From Salsipaludibacter albus (lineage in GTDB: Bacteria; Actinomycetota; Nitriliruptoria; Nitriliruptorales; Nitriliruptoraceae): 64,000 nucleotides of DNA. The notes beneath the pieces are model-generated. The model did not search any database, was not told the DNA's origin, and saw only the letters and a list, made by a program, of their open reading frames with translations. Below are positions 7,617-16,322 of this stretch, piece after piece. The stretch spans positions 310,001 through 374,000 of the forward strand of contig NZ_JAHOPH010000001.1 of the NCBI RefSeq assembly GCF_019798055.1. Direction: 5' to 3'. How positions within the stretch are numbered: position 1 is the first letter of the stretch; every line of letters starts with the position of its first letter. A program made the translations under genes and the position numbers.

Positions 7617-9181
7617 TGCCCGACGTCATCGTGATCGGTGCCGGCTCGAGCGGCGCCGTCGTGGCCAGCCGCCTCAGCGAGGACCCCGACACGACGGTGT
7701 TGCTGCTGGAGGCCGGGGGCGAGGACCGATCGCTGGACACCCGGGTGCCCGCGGCCTTCACCAAGACCTTCAAGACCGACCTCGACTGGGACGTCACCAC
7801 CGTCCCCCAGGAACGGCTCGGCGGGCGGGGCCTGTACTGGCCCCGTGGCCGGGTCGTGGGGGGCTCGTCCGCGATGAACGCGATGATGTGGGTCCGCGGC
7901 ACGCCGGCCGACTACGACCGGTGGGCGGCGGCCGGCTGCGACGGCTGGGGCTACGAGGACCTGCTCGAACACTTCGTCGCCTCGGAGGACACCGAGCGGG
8001 GCGGCGGCCCCGAGGTCGGCGTCGGTGGGCCCCTGTCGATCCGCGAGCCGCGTGACCCCAACCCCGCGACGCTGGCCTTCGTCGACGCCTGCGTGGCGGC
8101 CGGCATCCCGCGCAACCACCACCCCAACGAGCGGGGCAACGACGGCGTGGCGCTGACCCAGGTCACCCAGCGGCGCGGCCTGCGTCACTCCGTCGCCACG
8201 GCCTACCTCGGCCCGGCGCGTCGGCGGGACAACCTGACCGTCGTGACCGGCGCCCACGTCGCGCGCGTGGTGGTCGAGGGCTCGCGCGCGGTGGCGGTGG
8301 ACTGGACCGACGACGACGGCGTGGAGCACACCGCGACCGCCGGGCGCGAGGTCGTGGTGTCCGCCGGCGCGGTCAACACCCCCCAGGTCCTGATGTTGTC
8401 GGGGATCGGGCCGGCCGGGCACCTGCGTGACCACGGGATCGAGGTGGTCGTCGACCGACCGGCGGTGGGCGAGAACCTGTCGGACCACCTCGCCACGGCG
8501 ATCGTGGTGCACACCGACCGGACCGACACGCTGGCCGGCGCCGAGACCACGGCCAACCTGCTCCGCCTGCTGGCGCGTCGGCGGGGCCCCCTGACGTCCA
8601 ACGCCGCCGAGGCACACGCGTTCCTGCGGACCGTCGAGGGACGGGACCGTCCCGACGTCGAGCTGGTCTTCGCGATCGTGCCCTACATCGACCACGTCCT
8701 CGAACCGCCCACGTCGCACGGCTACACCCTCGGCGTGGTGCTGCTCGACCCGGAGTCCCGGGGGACGGTCCGGCTGCGGGACGGGGACCATCGGTCACCC
8801 GTGGTGGTGGACCCGAACTACCTCGCCACCGACACCGACGTGGCCACCCTGGTGCGGGGCCTGCGCCGGGCCCAGGAGGTGCTCCACACCCCGCCGCTGG
8901 CCGACCTGGTGACGACGCCGTGGTTGCCCGACCACTGGGTGGACGACGACGACGCGTGGCGTGCCCACCTGGCCCGCTGGTCCGAGACGCTCTACCACCC
9001 GGCCGGAACGGCACGGATGGGCAGCGACGACGACGCCGTGGTCGCGCCCGACCTGCGCGTGCGCGGGGTGGCGGGACTGCGCGTGGCCGACACGTCGATC
9101 ATGCCGTCGTTGGTCAGCGGCCACACCCATGCCCCGGCCGTGATGATCGGCGAGAAGGCCGCGAGCCTGCTCCGCGCCTGA
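7616..9181 (+). CDS. GMC-family FAD-dependent oxidoreductase (choline dehydrogenase-like)
   Basis: 521 residues from the ATG at 7616, which overlaps the stop of the GNAT gene (TGATG); a GTG at 7613 is possible too. FAD dinucleotide motif VIGAGSSGAVVASRLSED at the N-terminus, GMC signature 1 in RVVGGSSAMNAMMWVRG, signature 2 SAGAVNTPQVLMLSGIGP, active-site histidine in LYHPAGTARMG, and the terminal FAD/substrate block SIMPSLVSGHTHAPAVMIGE with the second catalytic His. Such flavoenzymes oxidise primary or secondary alcohols (choline, glucose, polyethylene glycol, aromatic alcohols). No betaine-aldehyde dehydrogenase or transporter neighbour is present, so choline is not supported as the substrate. 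A strong hairpin follows. Confidence 0.93.
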   Translation: MPDVIVIGAGSSGAVVASRLSEDPDTTVLLLEAGGEDRSLDTRVPAAFTKTFKTDLDWDVTTVPQERLGGRGLYWPRGRVVGGSSAMNAMMWVRGTPADYDRWAAAGCDGWGYEDLLEHFVASEDTERGGGPEVGVGGPLSIREPRDPNPATLAFVDACVAAGIPRNHHPNERGNDGVALTQVTQRRGLRHSVATAYLGPARRRDNLTVVTGAHVARVVVEGSRAVAVDWTDDDGVEHTATAGREVVVSAGAVNTPQVLMLSGIGPAGHLRDHGIEVVVDRPAVGENLSDHLATAIVVHTDRTDTLAGAETTANLLRLLARRRGPLTSNAAEAHAFLRTVEGRDRPDVELVFAIVPYIDHVLEPPTSHGYTLGVVLLDPESRGTVRLRDGDHRSPVVVDPNYLATDTDVATLVRGLRRAQEVLHTPPLADLVTTPWLPDHWVDDDDAWRAHLARWSETLYHPAGTARMGSDDDAVVAPDLRVRGVAGLRVADTSIMPSLVSGHTHAPAVMIGEKAASLLRA

Positions 9182-9209
9182 GCTTCCCAGCACCCCCCGC
9201 ACACGACGC

Positions 9210-9234
9210 TGCCCCGGACCAGTGGTCCGGGGCA
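9210..9234. terminator. Hairpin terminator between GMC oxidoreductase and carD
   Basis: TGCCCCGGACC, loop AGT, GGTCCGGGGCA: a perfect 11-bp stem 28 bp after the oxidoreductase stop. There is no U-tract, as is common for actinobacterial terminators. The convergent carD gene ends 75 bp further on, so it could serve both directions. Confidence 0.7.
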
Positions 9235-9308
9235 GTATCGAAGGTGTACGACGAAGAAGATCGCCCGTGGACGTTGCGAGCAACTCCATCGCGACCGGAG
9301 GTCGCGCG

Positions 9309-9821
9309 TCAGGCGGCCTCGAGGGCCACGCCGTCGAGCCGCTCGGCGACGGCCTGGACGGCGTCGTCGACGGTCCAGTCCATGGCGCCGACGAGCTCGC
9401 CGACGATCAGGTCGTGGACCCGGTCGGCCGAGCGACGCTCGGTGCTGGACAGGCCGCGATCACGGTCGCGGTACTCGAGGTCGCGGTAGACCCGCGCCAT
9501 CTCGACCAGGTTGCCACTGTCGGCGGTCGAGTCGGTCCGCGCGACGCGAGAGCGCCACGAGGACGCCTTGGCGATGCGGGACGGCTTGCTGTCCGACAGC
9601 GCGTCGAGGGCAGCCTGGGCCTCGTCGGGCTCGGCGACCGTGCGCACGTGCTCGAGGATCTCGTCCTCGGGCAGGAGCACGCTCAGGGCCGCTCGCCCGG
9701 AGGGCGAGGCGTCCACGCGCAGTTCCACGTACGTCTGGACACGGTCGCCGACCTGGCGCTCCTGTGTCCCGACCACGTGGCAGATGCCGTGAAGAGGATG
9801 GACGTAGTGTTTCGCTGACAT
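9309..9821 (-). CDS. carD: CarD-family RNA polymerase-binding transcription factor
   Basis: 170 residues. The N-terminal RNAP-interacting domain opens YVHPLHGICHVV (compare the YPHHGAA motif of CarD) with beta strands to about residue 60. The C-terminal helical DNA-binding domain includes SSWRSRVARTDSTADSG and MARVYRDLEYRDRDRGLSS followed by ERRSADRVHDLIVGELVGAM, matching CarD's LWRRDQERGLSxGEKRML-like helix arrangement. CarD stabilises the open complex at housekeeping promoters and is near-universal in actinobacteria. It is monocistronic here, with 227 bp of non-coding DNA upstream that contains TTCCCGGGAA and CCACGCTGCGTGG palindromes. Divergence in the N-terminal domain leaves open that this is a second CarD paralog. 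Confidence 0.8.
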   Translation of the reverse strand: MSAKHYVHPLHGICHVVGTQERQVGDRVQTYVELRVDASPSGRAALSVLLPEDEILEHVRTVAEPDEAQAALDALSDSKPSRIAKASSWRSRVARTDSTADSGNLVEMARVYRDLEYRDRDRGLSSTERRSADRVHDLIVGELVGAMDWTVDDAVQAVAERLDGVALEAA

Positions 9822-10048
9822 GTGAAGACTTTCCCGAACTCACCCCGATCAACGTAGGGTGCCCGGCGAATGTTCCCGGGAAACCACGCTGCGTGGCCGA
9901 ACGACCGTGGACTGCGGCACAGGAGCGCCGAATCACCCGCTCGAACAACGTTCCAGCCGCCCTTGCCTGTCAGGCGCCGCTCGCGACGTGCGTTGGGCGC
10001 ACGAAAAGTTGAGCTTGCAACCGCTTTGGCGCCGGGCCTGCACGGTGA

Positions 10049-10999
10049 TCAGGCGTTGGCGGCCTCCCGGGCGGCACGACGCGCACGACGCTCGTGGCGC
10101 ACGGCGCGCTTGTCCTCGAAGCGGGTGGCCTGGCCGTCCAGCTTGCCCAGGAAGTCGGCCAGCTCCCGACGTCGCTGCTCGGCGTGCTCGTCCAGGCCCT
10201 CCACGGCGAACACCCGCCACTTCCGCAGCAGTGGCCAGACCACGTCGTCGTGGTGCCCGCGCAGGTCGTAGATCCCGGCGTCGGCGATCACGGCGGAGTG
10301 ACGACGGAAGTTGGGCATGCCGGCGCCGGGCATCTCGAAGCCGATGACCTCGTCGGCGATCGCCATCACGGTCGCGGAGGGGTCCAGCTCCATCGCGGCC
10401 GTGACCATGTCGCGGTAGAAGACCATGTGCAGGTTCTCGTCGGCCGCGATCCGCGCCATGATGCGGTCGGCGACCGGGTCGTCGGAGTAACGCCCCGTGT
10501 TGCGGTGGCTGATCCGGGTGGCCAGCTCCTGGAAGGCCACGTAGACCATCCCGTGGAGCGTGTCGCGGGCGTGGTGGTCGTAGCCCTCCTCGACGACCGC
10601 CATGCGACCGCGCTCGAGCGCCACCGGATCGTGGTTGCGGGTCACGACCAGGTAGTCACGCAGGACGATCGAGTGGCGTCCCTCCTCGGCCGTCCAGCGG
10701 TGCACCCAGTCCATCCACGCGGAGTCCTTCTTGCCGAACATCCCATGGATCTCGCGGTGGTAGCTGGGCAGGTTGTCCTCGGTGAGGAGGTTGACCTCCA
10801 GCGCGGTGCGGGCGACCCCGGTGAGGCTGGGCTGGTCGGGGGTCCAGGGCTCGCCACCCTCGAAGCCCTCGAAGTCCCGCCCCAGCGAGTACGGGACGTA
10901 GTCGTGCGGGAACCACTCCTCGGCGACGCCGAGGTGACGCTCGAGCAGTCGCTCGGCCTCGGGCTCGAGCTCGTGCAGCAGGTCGCGTTCGCTCACCAT
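10049..10999 (-). CDS. Acyl-ACP desaturase (soluble diiron, DesA-like)
   Basis: 316 residues, about the family's size. Diiron ligands are visible in the ferritin-like bundle: E in LTEDNLPSYH, EEGRH in WTAEEGRHSIVLRDYL, E in FQELATRISHRNTG, and DENLH in AADENLHMVFYRDMV (the second ExxH box with D in the first position). It would introduce a double bond into ACP-bound fatty acids using O2 and ferredoxin, adjusting membrane fluidity. The C-terminal 50 residues are very basic (RHERRARRAAREA). It is transcribed away from the DUF3039/CFA synthase side; a 14-bp inverted repeat lies 34 bp upstream. Nearby CFA synthase suggests a lipid-modification neighbourhood. Confidence 0.93.
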   Translation of the reverse strand: MVSERDLLHELEPEAERLLERHLGVAEEWFPHDYVPYSLGRDFEGFEGGEPWTPDQPSLTGVARTALEVNLLTEDNLPSYHREIHGMFGKKDSAWMDWVHRWTAEEGRHSIVLRDYLVVTRNHDPVALERGRMAVVEEGYDHHARDTLHGMVYVAFQELATRISHRNTGRYSDDPVADRIMARIAADENLHMVFYRDMVTAAMELDPSATVMAIADEVIGFEMPGAGMPNFRRHSAVIADAGIYDLRGHHDDVVWPLLRKWRVFAVEGLDEHAEQRRRELADFLGKLDGQATRFEDKRAVRHERRARRAAREAANA

Positions 11000-11032
11000 G
11001 GGCGCACTCCATCATCTGACGTCGGCATCAAC

Positions 11033-11046
11033 TTACGGCATCGTAA
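11033..11046. promoter_or_regulatory. Inverted repeat upstream of the desaturase gene
   Basis: TTACGGCATCGTAA: 5-bp arms TTACG/CGTAA around a 4-bp centre, 34 bp before the desaturase ATG, with a half-site GTAACCTACGA directly after. The position suits a repressor operator (TetR regulators of fatty-acid genes use such sites); the binding protein is unknown. Confidence 0.4.
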
Positions 11047-11126
11047 CCTACGACACCGGAACCGATCCGATCCCCCCGCTGTCCGAACGTCCCCCGCCAA
11101 CGGGTCGCCGCCCGCGACCCGGACGC

Positions 11127-11426
11127 TCACGACTCGTCGTCGTCGGCTCCGAAGACCGCGTCGACGATCTCCTTGCAGGTCGGGCAGACCGGGTAGCGGT
11201 CGGGGTCCCGGCTGGGCACCCAGATCTTGCCGCACAGGGCGCGGACCGGGGTGCCCTCGACGTAGGAGCGGGCGGCCTCGGACTTGTCGACGTAGTGCGC
11301 GAAGCGGTCGTGGTCGCCGTCGTCGGGCACCGGTCGCGGGATCGTCCCGGTGTCCGGCTCGGCGGGCGCCACGCGCGGTTTCGTGGTGGGCTCGGTGGTG
11401 GGGGCGGACGAAGCGGTCGGAGCCAT
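11127..11426 (-). CDS. DUF3039 domain protein
   Basis: 99 residues from the ATG at 11426. The conserved part is the C-terminal half: DRFAHYVDKSEAARSYVEGT, PVRALCGKIWVPSRDPDRYP, then VCPTCKEIVDAVF. The ALCGK and CPTCK cysteines probably hold a metal in a small zinc-ribbon fold. The N-terminal 35 residues are a Thr/Pro/Ala-rich disordered tail. DUF3039 is almost confined to actinobacteria and has no established function. It is monocistronic and divergent from the CFA synthase gene (222 bp between starts); a TACCAT -10-like element lies about 40 bp upstream of its start. Confidence 0.88.
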   Translation of the reverse strand: MAPTASSAPTTEPTTKPRVAPAEPDTGTIPRPVPDDGDHDRFAHYVDKSEAARSYVEGTPVRALCGKIWVPSRDPDRYPVCPTCKEIVDAVFGADDDES

Positions 11427-11648
11427 CTCGATCCCGGCGGACGACGACAGGCGTTCGGGTCCGATGGTAGGTGGGCGCGACACGGCGGCACACGTCCTCG
11501 AGGTCCCGGTGGACATCGCGGGCCCCGACACCAGGGCTTTCGGCCCGCCGCCGGGCGTGGCAGACTCGTGGAGTCGACGACTCGGCCGGGCGCGTGCCAC
11601 CTCGACGACCAGCGGTCCGCACGTCCCCGCCGTGGAATCGGGGAAGCC

Positions 11649-13010
11649 ATGCCGCACACCCACCACGCCACCCGGGCCACGCCTCACACCGACCTGCAGC
11701 GCACCCGGGAGCGCACGCTGGCCTTCGTCCGGGCCTTCCAACGACAGGCCGGGGTCACCATCCCGCTGCGCCTGTGGGACGGCACCGAGGTCGGCCACGG
11801 GGACTTCCGGCTGGTGCTCAACCACCCGTGGTCCCTGCGCGCACTCCTGGTCCCGGCGACCGACCTCAATGCCGGCGAGGCCTACCTCCGCGACGACGTC
11901 GACGTCACCGGGGACCTCGTCTCCGCACTCCACGCGATCGCTCGCCTGCGTGACGGGCTGGGGCTGCTCGACCGCGCCCGGATCGCACCCCGGCTCCTGG
12001 CGCTGCCGACCCCACCGGACGACGACGTCGGGGTGGTGCAGCGGGCGGCCATGGTCACCGGTCGCCGGCACTCCCGCGCGCGCGACCGCGACGTCGTCCG
12101 GTTCCACTACGACCTCGGCAACGACTTCTTCCGGTGCTTCCTCGACGAGGACCTGGTGTACTCGTGCGCCTACTTCGCGACCCCCGACACCAGCCTGGAG
12201 CTGGCCCAGCGTCGCAAGCTCGACACCGTGGTCCGCAAGCTCGACCTGCGACCCGGTGAGCGACTGCTGGACGTGGGCTGTGGCTGGGGCAGCCTGGTGA
12301 TCCACGCCGCCCGCCACTTCGGCGTCCACGCGACCGGCGTGACCCTGTCGTCCGAGCAGGCACGGGCCGCCCTCGCGCGGGCCGAGGAGGCCGGCGTGGG
12401 CGACCGCGTGGAGATCCGCGTGGCCGACTACCGCGAGGTCGGTGGGTCCTTCGACGCGGTCGCCTCCGTCGGGATGGTCGAGCACGTGGGGTCTGACCAG
12501 CTCGCGGCCTACTTCCGGCACCTGTACGGCCTGCTGGCCGACGGCGGTCGCCTGCTCAACCACGGCATCACGACCGGCGGGCGCCGGGTCACCCGTGACA
12601 TCGACGCGGCCGACGCCAGCTTCATCGGTCGCTACGTCTTCCCCGACGGTGGCCTGGTCCCGGCATCGCGCACGATCCACGAGGTGGAGGAGGCCGGCTT
12701 CGAACTGCTCGACGTCCAGCAACTCCGCCGGCACTACGCACTGACCCTGCGGGAATGGGTGCGACGGCTGGAGGCCAGCCACGACCGGGCGGTGGCCGCG
12801 GCCAGCGAGGTCGACTACCGGATCTGGCGCGCCTACATGGCGGGGTCGGTGGTCGGGTTCGACACCAACGACCTGGGCGTGGTCCAGGTGCTGGCCGGGC
12901 GCGGCGCGGACGTGCCGCTGGACCGCTCGTTCATGACGCCCCGGGTCGACCTGCTCGGCGAGACACGTCGTGGCGGCGGGGCCAGGGCGACCACGGACAG
13001 GCCCGGCTGA
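11649..13010 (+). CDS. Cyclopropane-fatty-acid-phospholipid synthase family methyltransferase
   Basis: 453 residues. The N-terminal 120 residues resemble the lipid-binding region of E. coli-type CFA synthases. VRFHYDLGNDFFRCFLDEDL followed by VYSCAYF is the family signature, the SAM-binding glycine motif LLDVGCGWGSL is near residue 206, and MVEHVG and RYVFPDGGLVPAS are the conserved downstream blocks. It transfers a methylene from S-adenosylmethionine to cis double bonds of phospholipid acyl chains, or adds a methyl branch in related 10-methylstearate enzymes. ATG at 11649 has a GGGGA ribosome site. It stands next to the desaturase that would supply the unsaturated substrate. Confidence 0.93.
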   Translation: MPHTHHATRATPHTDLQRTRERTLAFVRAFQRQAGVTIPLRLWDGTEVGHGDFRLVLNHPWSLRALLVPATDLNAGEAYLRDDVDVTGDLVSALHAIARLRDGLGLLDRARIAPRLLALPTPPDDDVGVVQRAAMVTGRRHSRARDRDVVRFHYDLGNDFFRCFLDEDLVYSCAYFATPDTSLELAQRRKLDTVVRKLDLRPGERLLDVGCGWGSLVIHAARHFGVHATGVTLSSEQARAALARAEEAGVGDRVEIRVADYREVGGSFDAVASVGMVEHVGSDQLAAYFRHLYGLLADGGRLLNHGITTGGRRVTRDIDAADASFIGRYVFPDGGLVPASRTIHEVEEAGFELLDVQQLRRHYALTLREWVRRLEASHDRAVAAASEVDYRIWRAYMAGSVVGFDTNDLGVVQVLAGRGADVPLDRSFMTPRVDLLGETRRGGGARATTDRPG

Positions 13011-13044
13011 CCCGAGACGAACGCCCGGCCGCTGGCCGATCGGG

Positions 13045-13887
13045 TCACAGGCCCAGGCCGGTGTCCCAGCCGTTGATCCCCACCAGGATCGCGAGCAGCC
13101 CGAACGCGCCGGCGACGGCCCAGGCACCCCAGCCACGGGCCCGCTCCGGCCCCTCGAACACCAGCCACCCGGCGATGGCACCACCGATCAGCCCACCGAG
13201 GTGACCACCGATCGAGATGCCGCCGACGAAGAACGTGAACACGAGGTTGAGGATCAGCAACGAACCGATCGAGGTCGACCACGGGTTGATCCCGCGGGAC
13301 CGCAGGCCGATCATCGCCGCGCCCATCAGGCCGAAGACGGCGCCGGACGCCCCGATCGTGAACGCCTCGTAGGACAGCACGAGCGCACCGGCGGACCCCG
13401 CCAGCAGCCCCGCCATGAAGGTCGCGAGGTAGCGGCTGGGACGCATCGTGCCTTCCAGGAGCATCCCGAGCTGCCAGGTCAGGTAGGCGTTGAAGCCGAT
13501 GTGGACCAGCCCAAAGGGCAGCTGCGGGTCGTGGAGGAACCCCGAGGTGACGATCCGCCACCACTGGCCGGCGGCGACCGCCGGCCCGAACAGCGCGCCG
13601 CGACGGACCAGGTCGAGCCCGGGGATCTGCTCGCCGACATAGACGACCACCATGATCCCGACCAGCACCCGGGTGACCACCATCGCCTCCGAGGCGGACA
13701 CGCGGCGGGCGGCCTGGCGCTGGCGAGCCGGCACCTGCGCGTCCTCCGGGCACAGGAAGCCGACCGGGGCGTCGATGGCGTCGTCCAGGCAGATCGGGCG
13801 CCCACACCGCGTGCACGACAGCGGCGCGGGGCGATCGGGGTGGCGATAGCAGGTCTGCCCCTGCTGCGAGGTGGTCTGGCCGGACAT
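13045..13887 (-). CDS. Rhomboid-family intramembrane serine protease with N-terminal B-box-like zinc ribbon
   Basis: 280 residues. The N-terminus has CYRHPDRPAPLSCTRCGRPI followed by CLDD and CPED, a cysteine/histidine zinc-binding module common in actinobacterial rhomboids. Six or seven hydrophobic segments follow. Rhomboid signatures: HIGFNAYLTWQLG, the catalytic serine S181 in GASGAVFG, and the catalytic H229 in GGHLGGLIGG. It should cleave single-pass membrane proteins inside the bilayer; no substrate is evident. ATG at 13887 has GGAGG four bases upstream. It is convergent with CFA synthase (34-bp gap) and divergent from the App1-type gene. Confidence 0.93.
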   Translation of the reverse strand: MSGQTTSQQGQTCYRHPDRPAPLSCTRCGRPICLDDAIDAPVGFLCPEDAQVPARQRQAARRVSASEAMVVTRVLVGIMVVVYVGEQIPGLDLVRRGALFGPAVAAGQWWRIVTSGFLHDPQLPFGLVHIGFNAYLTWQLGMLLEGTMRPSRYLATFMAGLLAGSAGALVLSYEAFTIGASGAVFGLMGAAMIGLRSRGINPWSTSIGSLLILNLVFTFFVGGISIGGHLGGLIGGAIAGWLVFEGPERARGWGAWAVAGAFGLLAILVGINGWDTGLGL

Positions 13888-14092
13888 GCAACCTCCGCGG
13901 AACGCCGGGTCGATCGAGCGGCTCCGCGAACGTGCCGCGGGGCGGACGGCCCCCGACGGTATCCGGCGGGTCTCCGACCGGAGGTCGAACCCCGGCAGCA
14001 CTCGCACCGACCGGCCCCGGACGAGTGGTGGGCCCGCAGTGCCGGGCACGGCGGGCATCCTGTCGACGACGGCGATCGACGACGAGGAACAC

Positions 14093-15268
14093 GTGAGCAC
14101 TCCCGACCACCCCACCGGACCACGCCACCTCCTGCACCGCGCAGCCCTGGCGTTGGAGCGTGGGCTCGACGCGCTGGCCCGACGACTCGACGACGGGTCT
14201 GCGCCGGACGACTTCCGGATCATCGCCTACGTCGGCCACGGCCACCCCGGCGAGGTGGTCGTGCGTGGCCGCGTGGTCGACGACCCCCGACCGCCCGAGG
14301 CCGTCGTCGGCGAGTCGACCTGGACGTCCATGCGGCGGATGGCGGCGCGGTTCGCCTCCGACGAGCTGCCGGGCGTGCCGCTGGTCGTGACCTGTGGTGG
14401 CGACCGCGTTGAGGTCACCACCGACGACGAGGGGTACTACGACGTCCGACTGCACCCGGACCTGCCCGTCGACGGCGGTCCCTGGCGCTCGGCCGACGTC
14501 CGCCTGGCCGAGGCCTGGCGCGGGCTCGACCCCGACACGCACGCCGTGGAGGCCCGGGTGCGGGTGCCCGGCCCCGACACCGACCTCGCGATCATCAGCG
14601 ACGTCGACGACACCGTGCTGCAGACCGGGGCCCAGCGCTTCTGGGACATGGTGCGGGTCACGGCCACCGGCTCGGCGGTGACGCGCACACCGTTCCCGGG
14701 TGTCGCCGGCCTGTACCGCGCCCTGGAGACCGGGACCGGGGGACCGCGACGGCCGTTCTTCTACGTCTCGTCCAGCCCGTGGAACCTGTACGGCTTCCTC
14801 ACCGGGTTCCTGCGCCACCGGGACATCCCGCTGGGCCCCCTGCTGCTGCGCGACCTCGGGATCGACGAGACGAAGTTCGTCAAGTCGTCGCACGGTGACC
14901 ACAAGCTGGTGCGGATCCGCGAGGTGCTCGAGCTCCATCCCACGATGCCGGTGGTGCTGGTCGGCGACTCCGGCCAGCACGACCCGCAGATCTACGCCCA
15001 GGTCGTGGCGGAGCACCCCGGGCGGGTCCGCGCCGTGTGGATCCGCGAGGTCCGTCTCGATCCCGGTGACGAGAAGGTCGAACGCCTCGGGCCGCGGTTC
15101 GACGAGGCCGGCGTGCCGATGGTGCTGGCACCGGACTCCACCGCGTTCGCGGAGCACGCGGTCGAGCTGGGCCTCGTGCCGCCGGAGGTGGCCGCGGCCG
15201 TCGCCCGGGCCGTCACCGACGAGGAGGCCGGTGCGTCGGCGACCACCGCCGGACCGGAGCGGCACTGA
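14093..15268 (+). CDS. App1-family (DUF2183) phosphatase
   Basis: 391 residues from a GTG at 14093 with a GACGAGGA ribosome site just before it. The C-terminal half carries the DUF2183 signature: DVDDT (D170/D172 in AIISDVDDTVLQTGA), a HAD-like nucleophile/acid pair; the YVSSSPWNLYGFLTGFL block; KFVKSSHGDHKL; and LVGDSGQHDPQIYAQV with the magnesium-binding acidic residue. Yeast App1 is a Mg2+-dependent phosphatidate phosphatase, so a phospholipid or related phosphomonoester substrate is possible but unproven in bacteria. The N-terminal half (residues 35-130, IIAYVGHGHPGEVVVRGRVV) is a conserved beta domain of this family. It is cytoplasmic, with no signal peptide. Confidence 0.88.
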   Translation: MSTPDHPTGPRHLLHRAALALERGLDALARRLDDGSAPDDFRIIAYVGHGHPGEVVVRGRVVDDPRPPEAVVGESTWTSMRRMAARFASDELPGVPLVVTCGGDRVEVTTDDEGYYDVRLHPDLPVDGGPWRSADVRLAEAWRGLDPDTHAVEARVRVPGPDTDLAIISDVDDTVLQTGAQRFWDMVRVTATGSAVTRTPFPGVAGLYRALETGTGGPRRPFFYVSSSPWNLYGFLTGFLRHRDIPLGPLLLRDLGIDETKFVKSSHGDHKLVRIREVLELHPTMPVVLVGDSGQHDPQIYAQVVAEHPGRVRAVWIREVRLDPGDEKVERLGPRFDEAGVPMVLAPDSTAFAEHAVELGLVPPEVAAAVARAVTDEEAGASATTAGPERH

Positions 15269-15299
15269 CGCCAGCGACCGGGCTGGACCCGGCGGGTCG

Positions 15300-16193
15300 T
15301 CAGCCGGCGTGCCAGCTCGAGAAGGGTTCGCCGGTGATCCGCTCGTAGGCCTCGAGGTACTTGGCCCGGGTCGCGGTCACCACGTCGTCGGGCAGCTCGG
15401 GGGCCGGCGGGGTCTTGTCCCAGCCCGTCGAGGTCGCGTAGTCCCGGACGAACTGCTTGTCGAAGCTGGGCGGGGTCGCACCCGGCGCCCACTGGTCGGC
15501 GGGCCAGTACCGCGACGAGTCCGGGGTCAGGACCTCGTCGGCCAGCACCACGTCCCCGTCACGCAACCCGAACTCGAACTTGGTGTCGGCCAGGATGATC
15601 CCGCGCTCGGCGGCCAGCTCCGCGCCGCGCCGGTACAGCTCCAGCGACAGGTCCCGGAGTTGCTCGGCGAGGTCGTCACCGACGTCGGCGGCCATGCGGG
15701 CGAACGTGACGTTCTCGTCGTGGTCGCCCTGCTCGGCCTTGGTCGCGGGGGTGAAGATCGGCTCGGGGAGGCGGTCGGCCTCGACCAGCCCGTCGGCGAG
15801 CTCGATGCCGCAGACCGTCCCGTCGCGCTGGTACTCCTTCCAGCCCGACCCGACCAGGTAGCCACGCACCACGCACTCGAAGGGCACGATCTCGACCTGG
15901 TCGACCAGCATGGTCCGACCGGCCAGGTGCTCGGCGTGGGCCTGCGCGGCCGGACCGAAGTCGGCCACGTCGGTCGACACCAGGTGGTTGGCGGTCGCGT
16001 CGCCGAGGTGGTCGAACCAGAAGGCCGACACGCCGGTCAGCACGCGGCCCTTGTCGGGCACCTCGGTGGGGTGGATCACGTCGTAGGTGGACACGCGGTC
16101 GGAGGCGACCAGCAGGAGGCGGTCGTCGCCGGCGTCGTAGATGTCGCGCACCTTGCCGGAGCGCAGGAGGGTGAGGCCGGGGAGGGCTGTCAT
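15300..16193 (-). CDS. purC: Phosphoribosylaminoimidazole-succinocarboxamide synthase PurC
   Basis: 297 residues, full length for a monofunctional SAICAR synthetase, which joins CAIR and aspartate with ATP in de novo purine synthesis. Conserved blocks: LRSGKVRDIYDAGDDRLLLV (ATP site), ASDRVSTYDVI, VVRGYLVGSGWKEY, GDHDENVTF, ILADTKFEFGL and LTPDSSRYWPAD with SFDKQFVRDY. ATG at 16193 gives the standard N-terminus. A TAGCCT -10-like element is present in the leader. It is transcribed alone: the convergent App1 gene ends 31 bp away and the DUF998 gene diverges. purE, purD and purA occur later in the window. Confidence 0.96.
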   Translation of the reverse strand: MTALPGLTLLRSGKVRDIYDAGDDRLLLVASDRVSTYDVIHPTEVPDKGRVLTGVSAFWFDHLGDATANHLVSTDVADFGPAAQAHAEHLAGRTMLVDQVEIVPFECVVRGYLVGSGWKEYQRDGTVCGIELADGLVEADRLPEPIFTPATKAEQGDHDENVTFARMAADVGDDLAEQLRDLSLELYRRGAELAAERGIILADTKFEFGLRDGDVVLADEVLTPDSSRYWPADQWAPGATPPSFDKQFVRDYATSTGWDKTPPAPELPDDVVTATRAKYLEAYERITGEPFSSWHAG

Positions 16194-16322
16194 CGTGATG
16201 GGCCTTGGTCGTTCGGGCCGGACGGGGGTCGTGGTGGAGGAGGCTACTGCCGTGTCCGGGACGTCCCTGCTGCCCGATGCCCTATCGTCCGGTGCCGCCG
16301 TCCCGTCCGGAGGCCCCTGACC

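Noticed and set aside
7613-9181. Choline dehydrogenase BetA assignment for the GMC enzyme
   Set aside because: GMC signatures are generic, and no BetB, BetI or choline transporter gene is near; only the family was kept.
10998-13184. Long frames in both directions over the CFA synthase
   Set aside because: Only the 11649-13010 (+) frame and the 11127-11426 (-) frame carry conserved families; the rest is antisense low-complexity.
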